This document shows positions 8,499-17,124 of a stretch of 61,527 bases of DNA, piece after piece. A program made the translations under genes and the position numbers. The notes beneath the pieces are model-generated. The model was given only the letters and a program-made list of their open reading frames with translations. It ran no database searches and was not told where the DNA came from. Numbering within the stretch: position 1 is the stretch's first letter; each line of letters starts with the position of its first letter. This DNA comes from Dechloromonas denitrificans (GTDB lineage: Bacteria; Pseudomonadota; Gammaproteobacteria; Burkholderiales; Rhodocyclaceae): NCBI RefSeq assembly GCF_001551835.1, contig NZ_LODL01000005.1, positions 295,767 to 357,293 of the forward strand. The letters run 5' to 3'.

Positions 8499-9454
8499 TG
8501 CAGCACCGGCCTTTCCTGCAGCACACCGGCGGCGAGCAGCGCCGCATCGATCCCCTCGGCCGTCTTGATCGGGCGCAGGGTCTGGTAGAGCACTTCGGCT
8601 TCCGGGTAAGTGCGGCGCAACAAGGCCAGCCATTGCTTGACGCGGCCGCCGGCATGGTCCGGCACGACTTTCTGGCGGACACCGAGCCAGTAGGCGGCGA
8701 CACCCGGCGCCACCTCGGCCCAGCCGCCGGTTTCCTCGCCGCGCACCTTGCGCGGCAGCAGCGGATCAGCGATGACGCCGCGGCCGAGCATGATGTCGGC
8801 GCAGCCGGAAACCTGCTGGCAATTGCGGAAATCCTCGGCCGTCCACACCTCGCCATTGGCGATCAGCGGAATATTCACCGCCGCCCGCACCTTGTCGATC
8901 CATTCCCAGCGCGCCGGCGGCCGGTAGCCGTCGACCTTGGTCCGGCCATGCACGATCAGTTCATCGACGCCGCCTGCCTGCAAGGCCAGCGCGCAGTCGA
9001 CGGCGCGACTGGTGTCCTCGATGCCGAGGCGCATTTTTGCCGTAAACGGGATGTCGACCGGCACCACCGCCCGCACGGCGCTGACGATCTCATGCAGCAG
9101 TTCCGGCTCGCCGAGCAGCGCCGAACCGCCGCGATGGCGGAAAACGGTCGGCGCCGGGCAGCCGAAATTGATGTCCACGCCGGCCGGGTTCAGCGTCACC
9201 AGGCGGCGCGCGTTCTCGGCCATGAAATGCGGGTCGGAACCGAGCAACTGGACGCGCATCGGCGTCCCGGCTGCCGTCTTGCTGTCAGTCAGCAACTCCG
9301 GGCAGATCCGCTCGTAGGTCTTGACCGGCAGCAGGCTGTTGGAAACCCGGACAAATTCGCAGATGCCCCAGTCGTAGCCACCAATGCCGGTCAGCACGCC
9401 GCGCAACAGATTGTCGGCGAGCCCCTCCATCGGGGCGAGAAGAATACGGGGCAT
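8495..9454 (-). CDS. dusC: tRNA-dihydrouridine synthase C
   Basis: A 319-aa FMN-dependent Dus enzyme reducing uridine in tRNA (DusC acts on U16). The N-terminal FMN-barrel motif LLAPMEGLAD is present. The catalytic-cysteine motif is NFGCPAPTV (Cys99). Later come FTAKMRLG, LIVHGRTKVDGY and IANGEVW, with the C-terminal helical domain ending before the trmB overlap. NFGCPAPTV and the PMEGLAD opening fit DusC better than DusA or DusB. First gene of a tightly overlapping operon. Confidence 0.92.
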   Translation of the reverse strand: MPRILLAPMEGLADNLLRGVLTGIGGYDWGICEFVRVSNSLLPVKTYERICPELLTDSKTAAGTPMRVQLLGSDPHFMAENARRLVTLNPAGVDINFGCPAPTVFRHRGGSALLGEPELLHEIVSAVRAVVPVDIPFTAKMRLGIEDTSRAVDCALALQAGGVDELIVHGRTKVDGYRPPARWEWIDKVRAAVNIPLIANGEVWTAEDFRNCQQVSGCADIMLGRGVIADPLLPRKVRGEETGGWAEVAPGVAAYWLGVRQKVVPDHAGGRVKQWLALLRRTYPEAEVLYQTLRPIKTAEGIDAALLAAGVLQERPVLQ

Positions 9455-9800
9455 TTACGGGAATTCCGGACAAGGCGCTGAAGAGCCGCGCATTATAAGC
9501 TGCGCAGCCACCAAAAACAAAAACCGAAAGCCACCTAACTGTTTAATTTTTAATATGTTTTAGGCATCAGCCTGAATTCTACGATTTCAAAACTCGACTC
9601 GTTTTGAAATGCAATCAATACGAAGAACGAAATTGATGTGGGTAGGCTAAGCTTGCATTGGCAGTATTAACAGACGATCAGTTTCTGACTGGCATCGGCA
9701 GTTCGCGACCCAAAACTGCCGTTCTGACATTGAAAAGCAGACGTTCAATAGGGTGTGTAGCCCAAATCGACGGAGTTTCGGGAATCTCAGCAATCCCCTA
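9455..9800. other. AT-rich intergenic region with a perfect hairpin
   Basis: No gene is supported here. Base composition is visibly AT-richer than in the dus genes. At 9584-9610 there is a perfect 10-bp inverted repeat, ATTTCAAAAC / GTTTTGAAAT, around a 7-base loop. It lies about 190 bp downstream of the HEPN gene stop and could be a transcript-end structure or a trace of a mobile element. Confidence 0.6.
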
Positions 9801-10736
9801 TTAAATCTCCGCTGTATCACCCATCGGGTTTGAATACAGCGCAAAGCGGCCTCGGTAGCCAAGCAATCTCAGCATATATTCACGAATAAGGTCGTATACG
9901 TCTTCATACAGTTCACGCCGACGGTTGAAGGACTCGCTGGAAAAACCAGAGTGGATTAGTTCGTTCCTCAGCCGGTACGAAGCATCAAGGTTGTGACTCA
10001 TATTGACGCTACCTAGCATCATCCCAACCAGCTCCTTGAATGTGTACGTATCACTTTTCTTGTTCTTTCCACTCGGCACCCATGTCGGCTTGCGGAAAGC
10101 GCCTTTTTCGTACCGGATGCCCTTTTCAACTGCAAATGTATGCTTCAGGCACTCCAGCGCGACAAACGCCAATACAGCCTTGACTTCTATCACTTGTGAG
10201 GGCACCTCTGCTTGTGCAAGGTAATCAATCACAATCGGCAGTTTACGGACTTGTGCAAGCTGAGTGTATTTGTCATAAGTTTGCTCAACCAGTGACTTGA
10301 CGCGTTTGCCATCACGAATATCAAGCACAGGCCTGGAAAGCCGCCCGATACCAGATACGGATTGTTGGCTGACCAACCCGGAACCGTTGGGGTATTCATA
10401 TCCGAATCGGATGACTCGGCATGTGCCGACAAAAGACAAAAGCCAACAAATACGGTCAATCACGGCCAGAACATCTTGTAGATCACTTACCGCTACGTCT
10501 GTAACAACAACCTCCGTCGTTTCCGCAAAGCGGTCTTTTAACTGCAATAGCTGATTGTTAACGATCTCTGGTTTTTGGCGAAACAGAAAGCGTCGGTCTC
10601 CACAGTTGAACACGACCCGATCACGAATCCAGTTGTTGCCGTTTCGCGTAATTTCATCCCCACCCATCAGGCAGTTCGCCACAAATACCCGAAGCTCTCG
10701 CCCAGACTGATCAGCCGTGCCTGCAGTTCCGCTCAT
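9801..10736 (-). CDS. HEPN-domain protein of unknown function
   Basis: A 311-aa soluble protein. The C-terminal third contains YRLRNELIHSGFSSESF, an R-x4-H motif (Arg257, His262) of HEPN ribonuclease-like domains, resembling the ApeA-like HEPN group. The N-terminal two thirds (FVANCLMGGDEITRNGNNW..., RDRVVFNCGDRRFLFRQKPE) are not recognised. I chose the ATG at 10734-10736 because AGGAG precedes it; in-frame starts at 10829 and about 10751 lack one. AT-richer codon use than its neighbours suggests transfer. HEPN proteins often act in anti-phage or toxin systems, but no antitoxin partner is adjacent on this strand. Coding call strong, function inferred. Confidence 0.75.
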   Translation of the reverse strand: MSGTAGTADQSGRELRVFVANCLMGGDEITRNGNNWIRDRVVFNCGDRRFLFRQKPEIVNNQLLQLKDRFAETTEVVVTDVAVSDLQDVLAVIDRICWLLSFVGTCRVIRFGYEYPNGSGLVSQQSVSGIGRLSRPVLDIRDGKRVKSLVEQTYDKYTQLAQVRKLPIVIDYLAQAEVPSQVIEVKAVLAFVALECLKHTFAVEKGIRYEKGAFRKPTWVPSGKNKKSDTYTFKELVGMMLGSVNMSHNLDASYRLRNELIHSGFSSESFNRRRELYEDVYDLIREYMLRLLGYRGRFALYSNPMGDTAEI

Positions 10737-11048
10737 GCCGTCTCCTGCCATGAAAATGTTTATTATCGCTTCAATCTGGACCGTGCTACGGATGGCAGCT
10801 TTCGGATAATTAGACCAATGAGCGCTCATGGCCGCTTGTACTCATCGCCATTTTTGATTCGAATGGCGGCATTTCTGCTCCATTGCCACCTCTGCAATTT
10901 CACTGTTCAAGCATGTCTCTAACGAATGGCCCATGTTGTTTTTTAACCCCTGAAAACAACAAAGCAGGGAAGACACAAAAATATACAAATCAACAAGTTA
11001 TATTTGCAATTTTTATGTTTTGATGGTCTTTGATCTATAATCCGCACC
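10737..11048. other. AT-rich divergent intergenic region
   Basis: This separates the divergent HEPN and PIN genes. No gene is convincing. The last 100 bp before the PIN gene are strongly AT-rich and probably hold its promoter; no clear -35/-10 pair stands out. Confidence 0.5.
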
Positions 11049-11468
11049 ATGCTGCGTTTTGTTCTCGATACCAACGTCGTCCTCGATCTCTTCCACTGGG
11101 CCAATACCGATGCCGTGCCGATCATGGCCGCGCTCGAAGCCGGGCAGATCGAATGCTTTGCCGACGAGCGCACGCTCGACGAGTTGCAGCGGGTGCTGAC
11201 CTACCCGCAACTTAAAATGACGCCGGACATGATCAGCGAGCGCTATGCCCGCTACAGCGGTCTGATCCAGTTGGTGCCGCCCGGCGAGGCGCCGCACCTG
11301 CCGCGTTGCAAGGACCGCGACGACCAGAAGTTCCTCGAACTGGCCGCCCGCTGTGCCGCGAATGTGCTGGTCAGCAAGGACAAGGCGCTGCTCCGGCTGC
11401 GCGGCCGGACGACGCTGACTTTCCAGATCATGAAACCGGCCGCCGCCTCGGCCCTGCTCGCCGGCTGA
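11049..11468 (+). CDS. PIN-domain putative toxin (COG1569-like)
   Basis: A 139-aa PIN-fold nuclease-like protein. Acidic residues of the metal site are visible: Asp7 in FVLDTNVVLDLF, Glu/Asp in ADERTLDELQRVL, Asp in KDRDDQKFLELA and Asp in VSKDKALL. This is the COG1569-like 'putative toxin component, PIN family' arrangement. Most such toxins follow a small antitoxin gene; none is visible upstream, so it may be an orphan. It is GC-rich and host-like, unlike the adjacent HEPN gene, and ends 3 bp from the convergent unknown gene. Confidence 0.85.
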   Translation: MLRFVLDTNVVLDLFHWANTDAVPIMAALEAGQIECFADERTLDELQRVLTYPQLKMTPDMISERYARYSGLIQLVPPGEAPHLPRCKDRDDQKFLELAARCAANVLVSKDKALLRLRGRTTLTFQIMKPAAASALLAG

Positions 11469-11471
11469 AGC

Positions 11472-11843
11472 TCAGTCGGCGGCGGCGCCGTCGAGCAGCC
11501 GTTCGCACTCGACCAGCATCGAGTCGGCCAGTTCCGAGTGATAGCGCGGATCAAGCGCTTCCATCATTTCATGCGCCGTGTACATCCCCGCTTCGCGCGA
11601 CAGGGTGCCGGCGATCTGCCGCGCCAGTTGATCGCTCAAGCCGGAAAGCTGGCGGCGTTCGTTGAGCGGCAGGCTGCGTTTCGAGCGCGTCAGCCAGTCG
11701 GCGGCCAGACTCGCCCCTTGCGCCTCGGTCAGCCACTGGCCATGCTCGTAGAAAGCCGACAGGCGTTCGGCGGCGAGCGCGAAGATCAGCGCCACCCGCG
11801 TCCCGCGCTCGCTGATCGATGGCCGTTCTGGAAACTCGTTCAT
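11472..11843 (-). CDS. Hypothetical protein linked to yaaA
   Basis: A 123-aa protein predicted to be mostly helical ([44 protein letters not shown]). No domain recognised, no signal peptide. Its ATG overlaps the yaaA stop by 4 bp (ATGA), so it is translationally coupled to yaaA, and codon use matches the core genome. Function unknown. Confidence 0.75.
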   Translation of the reverse strand: MNEFPERPSISERGTRVALIFALAAERLSAFYEHGQWLTEAQGASLAADWLTRSKRSLPLNERRQLSGLSDQLARQIAGTLSREAGMYTAHEMMEALDPRYHSELADSMLVECERLLDGAAAD

Positions 11844-12613
11844 GCTTCGCGCCGGCGGAAAACCCAGCGCTGCTCATCCGAAACTTCCGGCGCGAAGGCG
11901 TAGCCGTCGACGTCGAAATCCTTCAGCCCTTCCGGCTCGCGCAGGCGGTTCAGCACGGCGTAGCGCGTCATCAGACCGCGCGCCCGCTTGGCGTAGAAGC
12001 TGATGATCTTGTACTTGCCGTTCTTCCAGTCCTCGAACACCGGCTGGATCAACTGGCCGTTGAGCTTGCGGCCGACCGCCGCCTTGAAATATTCCTCGGA
12101 AGCCAGGTTGACCGCGACCGGGCGCGGCATTTCGGCCAGTTCGGCATTGATCGCCGTGAGCAGGGTCTCGCCCCAGAAGGCGTAGAGATCCTTGCCGGCC
12201 TTGTTGGCGAACTTGGTACCCATTTCCAGCCGGTAGGGCTGGATCAGGTCGAGCGGTTTCAGGATGCCGTAGAGGCCGGACAGGATGCGCACCTGCCGCT
12301 GGGCGAAATCGAGGTCGTCGGCGGCCAGCGTCCGGGCACCCAGGCCATCATAGACATCGCCGTCGAAGGCGAGCGCCGCCTGCTTGGCATTGTCCGGCGT
12401 GAAGGGCAGCGACCACTCGGCGTAGCGGTTGAAGTTGAGCACGGCGAGCGGATCGGAGAGATCCATCAGTTGGGCGATGTCGGCCGGCGACAGCTTGCGC
12501 AACTGCTTGATCAGCGCTTCGGATTGTTTCAGATAGGCCGGCAGCGTGTGCATCGCGACGTGCGGCGGCGTCTTGTAGTCGAGCGACTTGGCGGGGGAGA
12601 GGAAGATCAGCAT
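11840..12613 (-). CDS. yaaA: Peroxide stress protein YaaA (DUF328)
   Basis: A 257-aa cytoplasmic protein beginning [16 protein letters not shown], the diagnostic start of the YaaA/DUF328 family. Further family blocks follow: FNGDVYDG-like (here [11 protein letters not shown]), [35 protein letters not shown] and [15 protein letters not shown]. In E. coli, YaaA limits free iron during H2O2 stress and can bind DNA. Length is typical. A 123-aa unknown gene is coupled downstream. Confidence 0.95.
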   Translation of the reverse strand: MLIFLSPAKSLDYKTPPHVAMHTLPAYLKQSEALIKQLRKLSPADIAQLMDLSDPLAVLNFNRYAEWSLPFTPDNAKQAALAFDGDVYDGLGARTLAADDLDFAQRQVRILSGLYGILKPLDLIQPYRLEMGTKFANKAGKDLYAFWGETLLTAINAELAEMPRPVAVNLASEEYFKAAVGRKLNGQLIQPVFEDWKNGKYKIISFYAKRARGLMTRYAVLNRLREPEGLKDFDVDGYAFAPEVSDEQRWVFRRREA

Positions 12614-12637
12614 GCCGGCGATTTTACCGGAAGGCTT

Positions 12638-13444
12638 TCAGGCCCGCAGCGCGCCCTGGCGGATGGCGCTCGGCGAGAAACCGAAGCGCTGGCGAAAACG
12701 CACGGCGAAGTGCGACGGCGACTGGTAGCCGACGTGGTAGGCAATCTGCGTCACCGGCTGGGCGCTGCATTGCAGCAGGTTGAGGGCGAACGACATGCGG
12801 GCATCGAGCAGGATTTCCGACAGGCTGGTGTCCTCGTCGGCCAGTCGGCGGCGCAGCGTCGCTTCGCTCATCGCCAGCGCCGAGGCGATGGCGGCGGCGC
12901 TCCAGTCACGAGCCAGGTCGCTGCCGATCAGCCGGCGCACCTTGATGCCTACGGTCAACGCCTCGGCCGGGGCAAATTTGCCACCCTGGGCGCCGATCCA
13001 CAGCAACATTTCGCTGGCCCGATGACGGGCGATGTCGGCCGGCATCGCCTCGTCCTCGACAGCATCGACCGCGCGCCGAAAGGCGGCCATGAATTCACCG
13101 GGCTGGCCGGGCAGCGGCCAGGCATGGCGGATCACCGGCTGGGCGGGGTGGGCCAGGGCATGGGCGGCGATCAGGGCGGCATCCCAGACCAGCCAGAAAG
13201 CGCGGTAACTGCCATCCGCCGCCGGCCGGTTGATGATATCCACCGTCTGGCCGCCGGCAATGGCAATCGCCTCGCCGGCACGGATGATGTATTCGCCCTG
13301 TGCCCAGCGCAGCGCCTTGCTGCCGCGCTCGACGACGATCAGCACCGGCTGGTCGATGAACAGGCGCTTGAATTCCAGTTCCTGCTTCTGCAACACGCCG
13401 GCCGTGGTGCCGACCCCGGGCCGGTGAATGATGCGCGGTTCCAT
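12638..13444 (-). CDS. AraC-family transcriptional regulator
   Basis: A 268-aa regulator. The N-terminal half is a cupin-like effector domain. The C-terminal two-HTH AraC domain spans about residues 165-265, with first helix pair SAAAIASALAMSEATLRRRLADE and second pair PVTQIAYHVGYQSPSHFAVRFRQRFGFSPS. I chose the ATG at 13442-13444 (AACAGGA upstream) over an upstream TTG. The ligand and target are unknown. It is alone on its strand between yaaA and the PEBP gene. Confidence 0.9.
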   Translation of the reverse strand: MEPRIIHRPGVGTTAGVLQKQELEFKRLFIDQPVLIVVERGSKALRWAQGEYIIRAGEAIAIAGGQTVDIINRPAADGSYRAFWLVWDAALIAAHALAHPAQPVIRHAWPLPGQPGEFMAAFRRAVDAVEDEAMPADIARHRASEMLLWIGAQGGKFAPAEALTVGIKVRRLIGSDLARDWSAAAIASALAMSEATLRRRLADEDTSLSEILLDARMSFALNLLQCSAQPVTQIAYHVGYQSPSHFAVRFRQRFGFSPSAIRQGALRA

Positions 13445-13565
13445 GCTTGTCCTGTTCAAGTTTGCAATGCGCCAAGATCGACGAGGATGGCGATCATTTT
13501 TGCCCTTTCCAGGCAGTCGACCGCAGGCCTCATGATAACGGCCCGCGGCCGTCGCGCCCCATCGC

Positions 13566-14123
13566 TCAGCGGCTGCCCATCAAGGTCAGGCTGGCCTTGC
13601 CCAGGCCATGCGCCCAGCTCATGAAGCCGACCAGGGCCGGCGTCGCATTAGGCGGCAGGTCCAGCTTTTCCACCTTCAGCGCATGCACGGTAATCACATA
13701 GCGGTGATTCTGGCCGAGCGGCGGGCAGGCGCCGCCATAGCCCGGCTGGCCGGCGTCGTTATTGATCGCCAGCGCGCCGGCCGGCAGCTTGCCGCCGGCC
13801 GGCAATTCGCTGACGCTGGCCGGAATATTCGCCGTCACCCAGTGCCACCAGCCGGAACCGGTCGGCGCGTCGGGGTCGTACATGGTGACGACGAAACTCC
13901 GGGTGCCGGCCGGCGCGCCCGACCATTTGACTTGCGGCGACTGGTTGCCGCCCTGGCAGCCCATGCCATTGGCAAACTGAGCATTGAGCAGGCGGCCATC
14001 TTGCTGGCTGACGCTTTCCACCTTGAACTCGGCAGCCTGGGCGAACCCCGCGGCCAGTGCCAGGGTGGCCAGCAGGCCGACAGTTTTTCGGCTGAATATC
14101 TTGCGGTTGAAATTCAAGTTCAT
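13566..14123 (-). CDS. YbhB/YbcL (PEBP) family exported protein
   Basis: A 185-aa phosphatidylethanolamine-binding-like protein, with a signal peptide over residues 1-30 ending AGFAQA. The core PEBP signatures are NQSPQVKWSGAPAGTRSFVVTMYDPDAPTGSGWWHWV and GYGGACPPLGQNHRYVITVHAL. E. coli homologues are YbhB (cytoplasmic) and YbcL (periplasmic); the signal peptide points to the periplasm here. The ligand is unknown. The ATG at 14121-14123 is supported by GGAG at a suitable distance; the frame stays open upstream but lacks PEBP similarity. Confidence 0.9.
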   Translation of the reverse strand: MNLNFNRKIFSRKTVGLLATLALAAGFAQAAEFKVESVSQQDGRLLNAQFANGMGCQGGNQSPQVKWSGAPAGTRSFVVTMYDPDAPTGSGWWHWVTANIPASVSELPAGGKLPAGALAINNDAGQPGYGGACPPLGQNHRYVITVHALKVEKLDLPPNATPALVGFMSWAHGLGKASLTLMGSR

Positions 14124-14334
14124 CTTGCTTCTCCGTGCGTGGTTTGGACAGCGGCCAGTGTGCCGGCCGGCGCCCCGGGCTGCTGTTGCCGGACGCTCAA
14201 GCATTGTCGGAATCCGCTCAAAGTTTTCACCCATCAGCGCTAGGCAACGGCTGAATCGCCTTCGCCCGACAGGCTGCGCGGCGAATCGGGCGGCCGGCTG
14301 GTAAAATTCTCTCTTTGTATCTTCTGGAACACCC

Positions 14335-15507
14335 ATGAAACGAACCCGCTTCGGCGCGCGCGACCGCCTTTCCCGCGATGCTGCTGAACTCCAGCGCCTG
14401 GCCACCGGCCTCTCCGAATCCGGCGGCAAACTGGAAGACAGCTACTGGGAAAGCCAGCTGGCCGAAACCGTCGACAGCCTGCTCAAGAACGGCGCCGAAG
14501 ACGACATCAACACCGCCCTCGACCGCCTGTTCGAAGGCAACCCGCGCGCCCACGACGAACTGGCCGACATGGTCGAATCGCGTGCCGAAACCAGCCGCAT
14601 GGACTTCAACGGCCAGGAATTCGACATCCAGCTCTTTGCCGCACCGGTGCTGGCCTGGTCGCGCTTCTCGATTCCCGCCGCCGCCTTGCCGAAAAGCACC
14701 GTCGAGGCGCTGACCGTGCATCTCGGCGCCCACGTTTTCGGTGCCGACAGCCGCGTCGCGCTGGCCGACTTCCTGTTCAGCCCGGACCAGTTGCCGCGCA
14801 GCTTCTGCGACACCTGGCAACTGACCCAGGCCCTCGGCCAGGCCACACTGGCCGGCCAGGCCCTGGCGGTCGACACCACCGGCATGGCCGAAACCAACCG
14901 TTTCCTGTCCGACGTTCGCTACCTGGTCGGCAGCGTGGCCGTGCCGCGCGGCAAGCCGCTGTTCCGCTGGAACGAAAAGGATGGCAGCAAGGAAAATTCG
15001 CTCAAGGAATGGATCAAGCAGGGCAGCCCCAACCTGGAAGCGCTGCTCACCGGCTGCGCTTGGCAACCGCTGCTGCCGGACGCCTACCACGCTGGCTGCC
15101 GCAACGCCGACCGCCTGTCGCGGCCCTATTCGCTGAAAGCTTCGGTCGCCTTCCTGCAGACCATGCTCGGCCTGCTGCCGGCCGACATCCGCGCCGTCGT
15201 CGGCCCGTGCTACGACCGCCGGATGGAGGAATACCGCGTCGGCCTCGGCCCGAAAGAAGGTGGCGAGACCTACCACGGCATCGTCTGGCCGCTGCTCGGC
15301 GCCGAAGACGAAGCGACCGACGCCGCCGGCGAGATCGAAACCGTACTGCGCGAAGCCGGCGTCAAGGACGTCCTCTTCCTCGACCATCACTTCCCGATGG
15401 AATTCTGCGACGACTGCGGCGCCCCGCTCTATCCCAACGCCGAAGCCGAACTGGTGCACGCCGAAATGCCGGAACAGGCCGCCGCCAACTCGCAAGCTTT
15501 GCATTGA
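14335..15507 (+). CDS. DUF2863 family protein
   Basis: A 390-aa cytoplasmic protein that I associate with DUF2863, a family largely restricted to betaproteobacteria. The N-terminus is helical and rich in charge (RDAAELQRLATGLSES). The centre contains FAAPVLAWSRFSIPAAALP, and the C-terminus a possible zinc-binding MEFCDDCGAPLYPNAEAELVH segment. Function unknown. It lies just upstream of bioA, separated by a REP-like hairpin. Coding status is certain; the family name is recalled from pattern. Confidence 0.75.
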   Translation: MKRTRFGARDRLSRDAAELQRLATGLSESGGKLEDSYWESQLAETVDSLLKNGAEDDINTALDRLFEGNPRAHDELADMVESRAETSRMDFNGQEFDIQLFAAPVLAWSRFSIPAAALPKSTVEALTVHLGAHVFGADSRVALADFLFSPDQLPRSFCDTWQLTQALGQATLAGQALAVDTTGMAETNRFLSDVRYLVGSVAVPRGKPLFRWNEKDGSKENSLKEWIKQGSPNLEALLTGCAWQPLLPDAYHAGCRNADRLSRPYSLKASVAFLQTMLGLLPADIRAVVGPCYDRRMEEYRVGLGPKEGGETYHGIVWPLLGAEDEATDAAGEIETVLREAGVKDVLFLDHHFPMEFCDDCGAPLYPNAEAELVHAEMPEQAAANSQALH

Positions 15508-15520
15508 TGAGCCGGAAAAT

Positions 15521-15584
15521 GTCGTCCCCGCGCAGGCGGGGACCCAGGATGATTGAACTGGATTCCCGCCTGCGCGGGAATGAC
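15521..15584. repeat. REP-like palindromic repeat
   Basis: A 64-bp element of two opposed GC-rich arms (GTCCCCGCGCAGGCGGGGAC and ATTCCCGCCTGCGCGGGAAT) joined by CCAGGATGATTGAACTGG. It belongs to the very common 'CGTCATTCCCGCGCAGGCGGGAATCC' type seen in beta- and gammaproteobacterial genomes. It fills the gap between the DUF2863 gene and bioA and may act as a transcript attenuator. Confidence 0.8.
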
Positions 15585-15595
15585 CAACTGAAGCC

Positions 15596-16942
15596 ATGAG
15601 CAACTCCTCCAACAATGACTGGCTGGCGCGCAGCCAGGCTGCCGTCTGGCACCCGTGCACGCAGATGCAGCACCACGCCGATGCCGCTGCGCCGTCCCAC
15701 CTGCCGCTGGTGCCGATTGCCCGCGGCAGCGGGGCCTGGCTCTACGACTTCGACGGCCGGCGCTATCTCGACGGCATCAGTTCGTGGTGGACCAACCTGT
15801 TCGGCCACGCCAACCCGCGGATCAATGCGGCCTTGAAGGATCAGCTGGAAACGCTGGAACACGTCATGCTGGCCGGCTTCACGCACCAGCCGGTGGTCGA
15901 GCTTTCCGAGCGCTTGAGCGCGTTGACCGGCGGCGCCCTCGGCCACGCCTTCTACGCCTCGGACGGCGCCTCGGCCACCGAGATCGCGCTGAAGATGAGC
16001 TTTCATTACTGGCGCAATGTCGGCCGCCCGGAGAAGGCGGAATTCCTCTGCCTGGCCGGCAGCTATCACGGCGAAACGGTCGGCGCGCTGGCGGTGACCG
16101 ACGTTGCCATCTTCAAGGATGCCTACGCGCCGCTGGTCCGCGCCGCCGCTCACGTCCTGCCCTCACCCGATTTCCGCCTCGGCGAAGCCGGCGAAAGCCC
16201 GGCCGATGTCGCCCGCCGCGCTGCCGCTGCGTTGGAAGCGCATCTCGCACAGCATGGCGAGCGCATCGCCGCACTGATCGTCGAGCCGCTGGTCCAGGGC
16301 GCCGCCGGCATGGCGATGTACGACCCGGAATACCTGCGCCTCGCCCGCGCCCTGTGCGACCAGTATGAAGTGCACCTGATCTGCGACGAAATCGCCGTCG
16401 GCTGCGGCCGCACCGGCACTTTCTTCGCCCACGAGCAGGCAGAAATCAGGCCCGACCTGATGTGCCTGTCGAAAGGCATTTCCGGCGGCTACCTGCCGCT
16501 CTCCATCGTGCTGTGCAGCGACACGATCTACCACGCCTTCCTCGACGATTCGGTGGCCCGTGCCTTCCTGCACTCGCATTCCTACACCGGCAACCCGCTG
16601 GCCTGCCGCGCCGCGCTGGCAACGCTCGACATCTTTGCCGAAGACGACATCCTTGCGGTCAACCGCCTGAAATCGGCAAAAATCAGCGCCGCCCTCGCCC
16701 CGCTCGCCGACCATCCGCAGGTAAAACACCTGCGCCAGCGCGGCATGATCGCCGCCTTCGACGTGGCGACCGCCGACCCTTATTTCTCCCGCCGCTTCTA
16801 CCGCGCCGCGCTCGACAATGAAGCGCTGATCCGGCCGATCGGCAACACGGTCTACCTGATGCCGCCCTACATCGTCAGCGATGACGAGATTGCGCACCTC
16901 GGCCGGGCCATCCACGCCGCACTCGACAGCGCGCTGACCTGA
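15596..16942 (+). CDS. bioA: Adenosylmethionine-8-amino-7-oxononanoate aminotransferase
   Basis: PLP-dependent aminotransferase converting KAPA to DAPA with SAM as amino donor, the penultimate stage of biotin synthesis. It has 448 aa, typical of BioA. Diagnostic features: VWHPCTQMQ at the N-terminus, LDGISSWWTNLFGHANPRIN, GSYHGETVGALAV, CDEIAVGCGRTGTFFA and LSKGISGGYLPLS with predicted PLP lysine Lys293. It is separated from bioFHCD by about 4.2 kb of signalling genes. The start ATG lies 11 bp after the REP-like repeat. Confidence 0.96.
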   Translation: MSNSSNNDWLARSQAAVWHPCTQMQHHADAAAPSHLPLVPIARGSGAWLYDFDGRRYLDGISSWWTNLFGHANPRINAALKDQLETLEHVMLAGFTHQPVVELSERLSALTGGALGHAFYASDGASATEIALKMSFHYWRNVGRPEKAEFLCLAGSYHGETVGALAVTDVAIFKDAYAPLVRAAAHVLPSPDFRLGEAGESPADVARRAAAALEAHLAQHGERIAALIVEPLVQGAAGMAMYDPEYLRLARALCDQYEVHLICDEIAVGCGRTGTFFAHEQAEIRPDLMCLSKGISGGYLPLSIVLCSDTIYHAFLDDSVARAFLHSHSYTGNPLACRAALATLDIFAEDDILAVNRLKSAKISAALAPLADHPQVKHLRQRGMIAAFDVATADPYFSRRFYRAALDNEALIRPIGNTVYLMPPYIVSDDEIAHLGRAIHAALDSALT

Positions 16943-16951
16943 ACCTCTGGC

Positions 16952-17009
16952 GGCCGGTAGCGAAGGCGCCCCTTCGCCGGCCAGCCGGCGGCATCGCCAA
17001 TAATTTTTT
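16952..17009 (+). terminator. Possible transcription end after bioA
   Basis: A GCGAAGG-CGCC-CCTTCGC hairpin (16960-16977), flanked by GGCCG/CGGCC, follows the bioA stop. A run of T's appears 25-30 bp later (about 17002-17008). The distance makes this a weak intrinsic terminator candidate. Confidence 0.35.
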
Positions 17010-17124
17010 AGCCTCCCGCGATCATTTTCAGCCGGCGGCTGTCCAAATTCCCAGCACAGCCCCGAATGTGATCCCCGGACTTGCCTGGCCTTCCGTGGTG
17101 ACAGCACTCTTTCAGGAGTTTTCC

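Noticed and set aside
9647..9862. 71-codon minus-strand frame after the HEPN gene
   Set aside because: It overlaps the HEPN 3' end in another frame and has no features supporting translation.
14227..15660. 477-codon minus-strand frame over the DUF2863 gene
   Set aside because: Antisense shadow; the plus frame has a proper start, family-like sequence and operon context.
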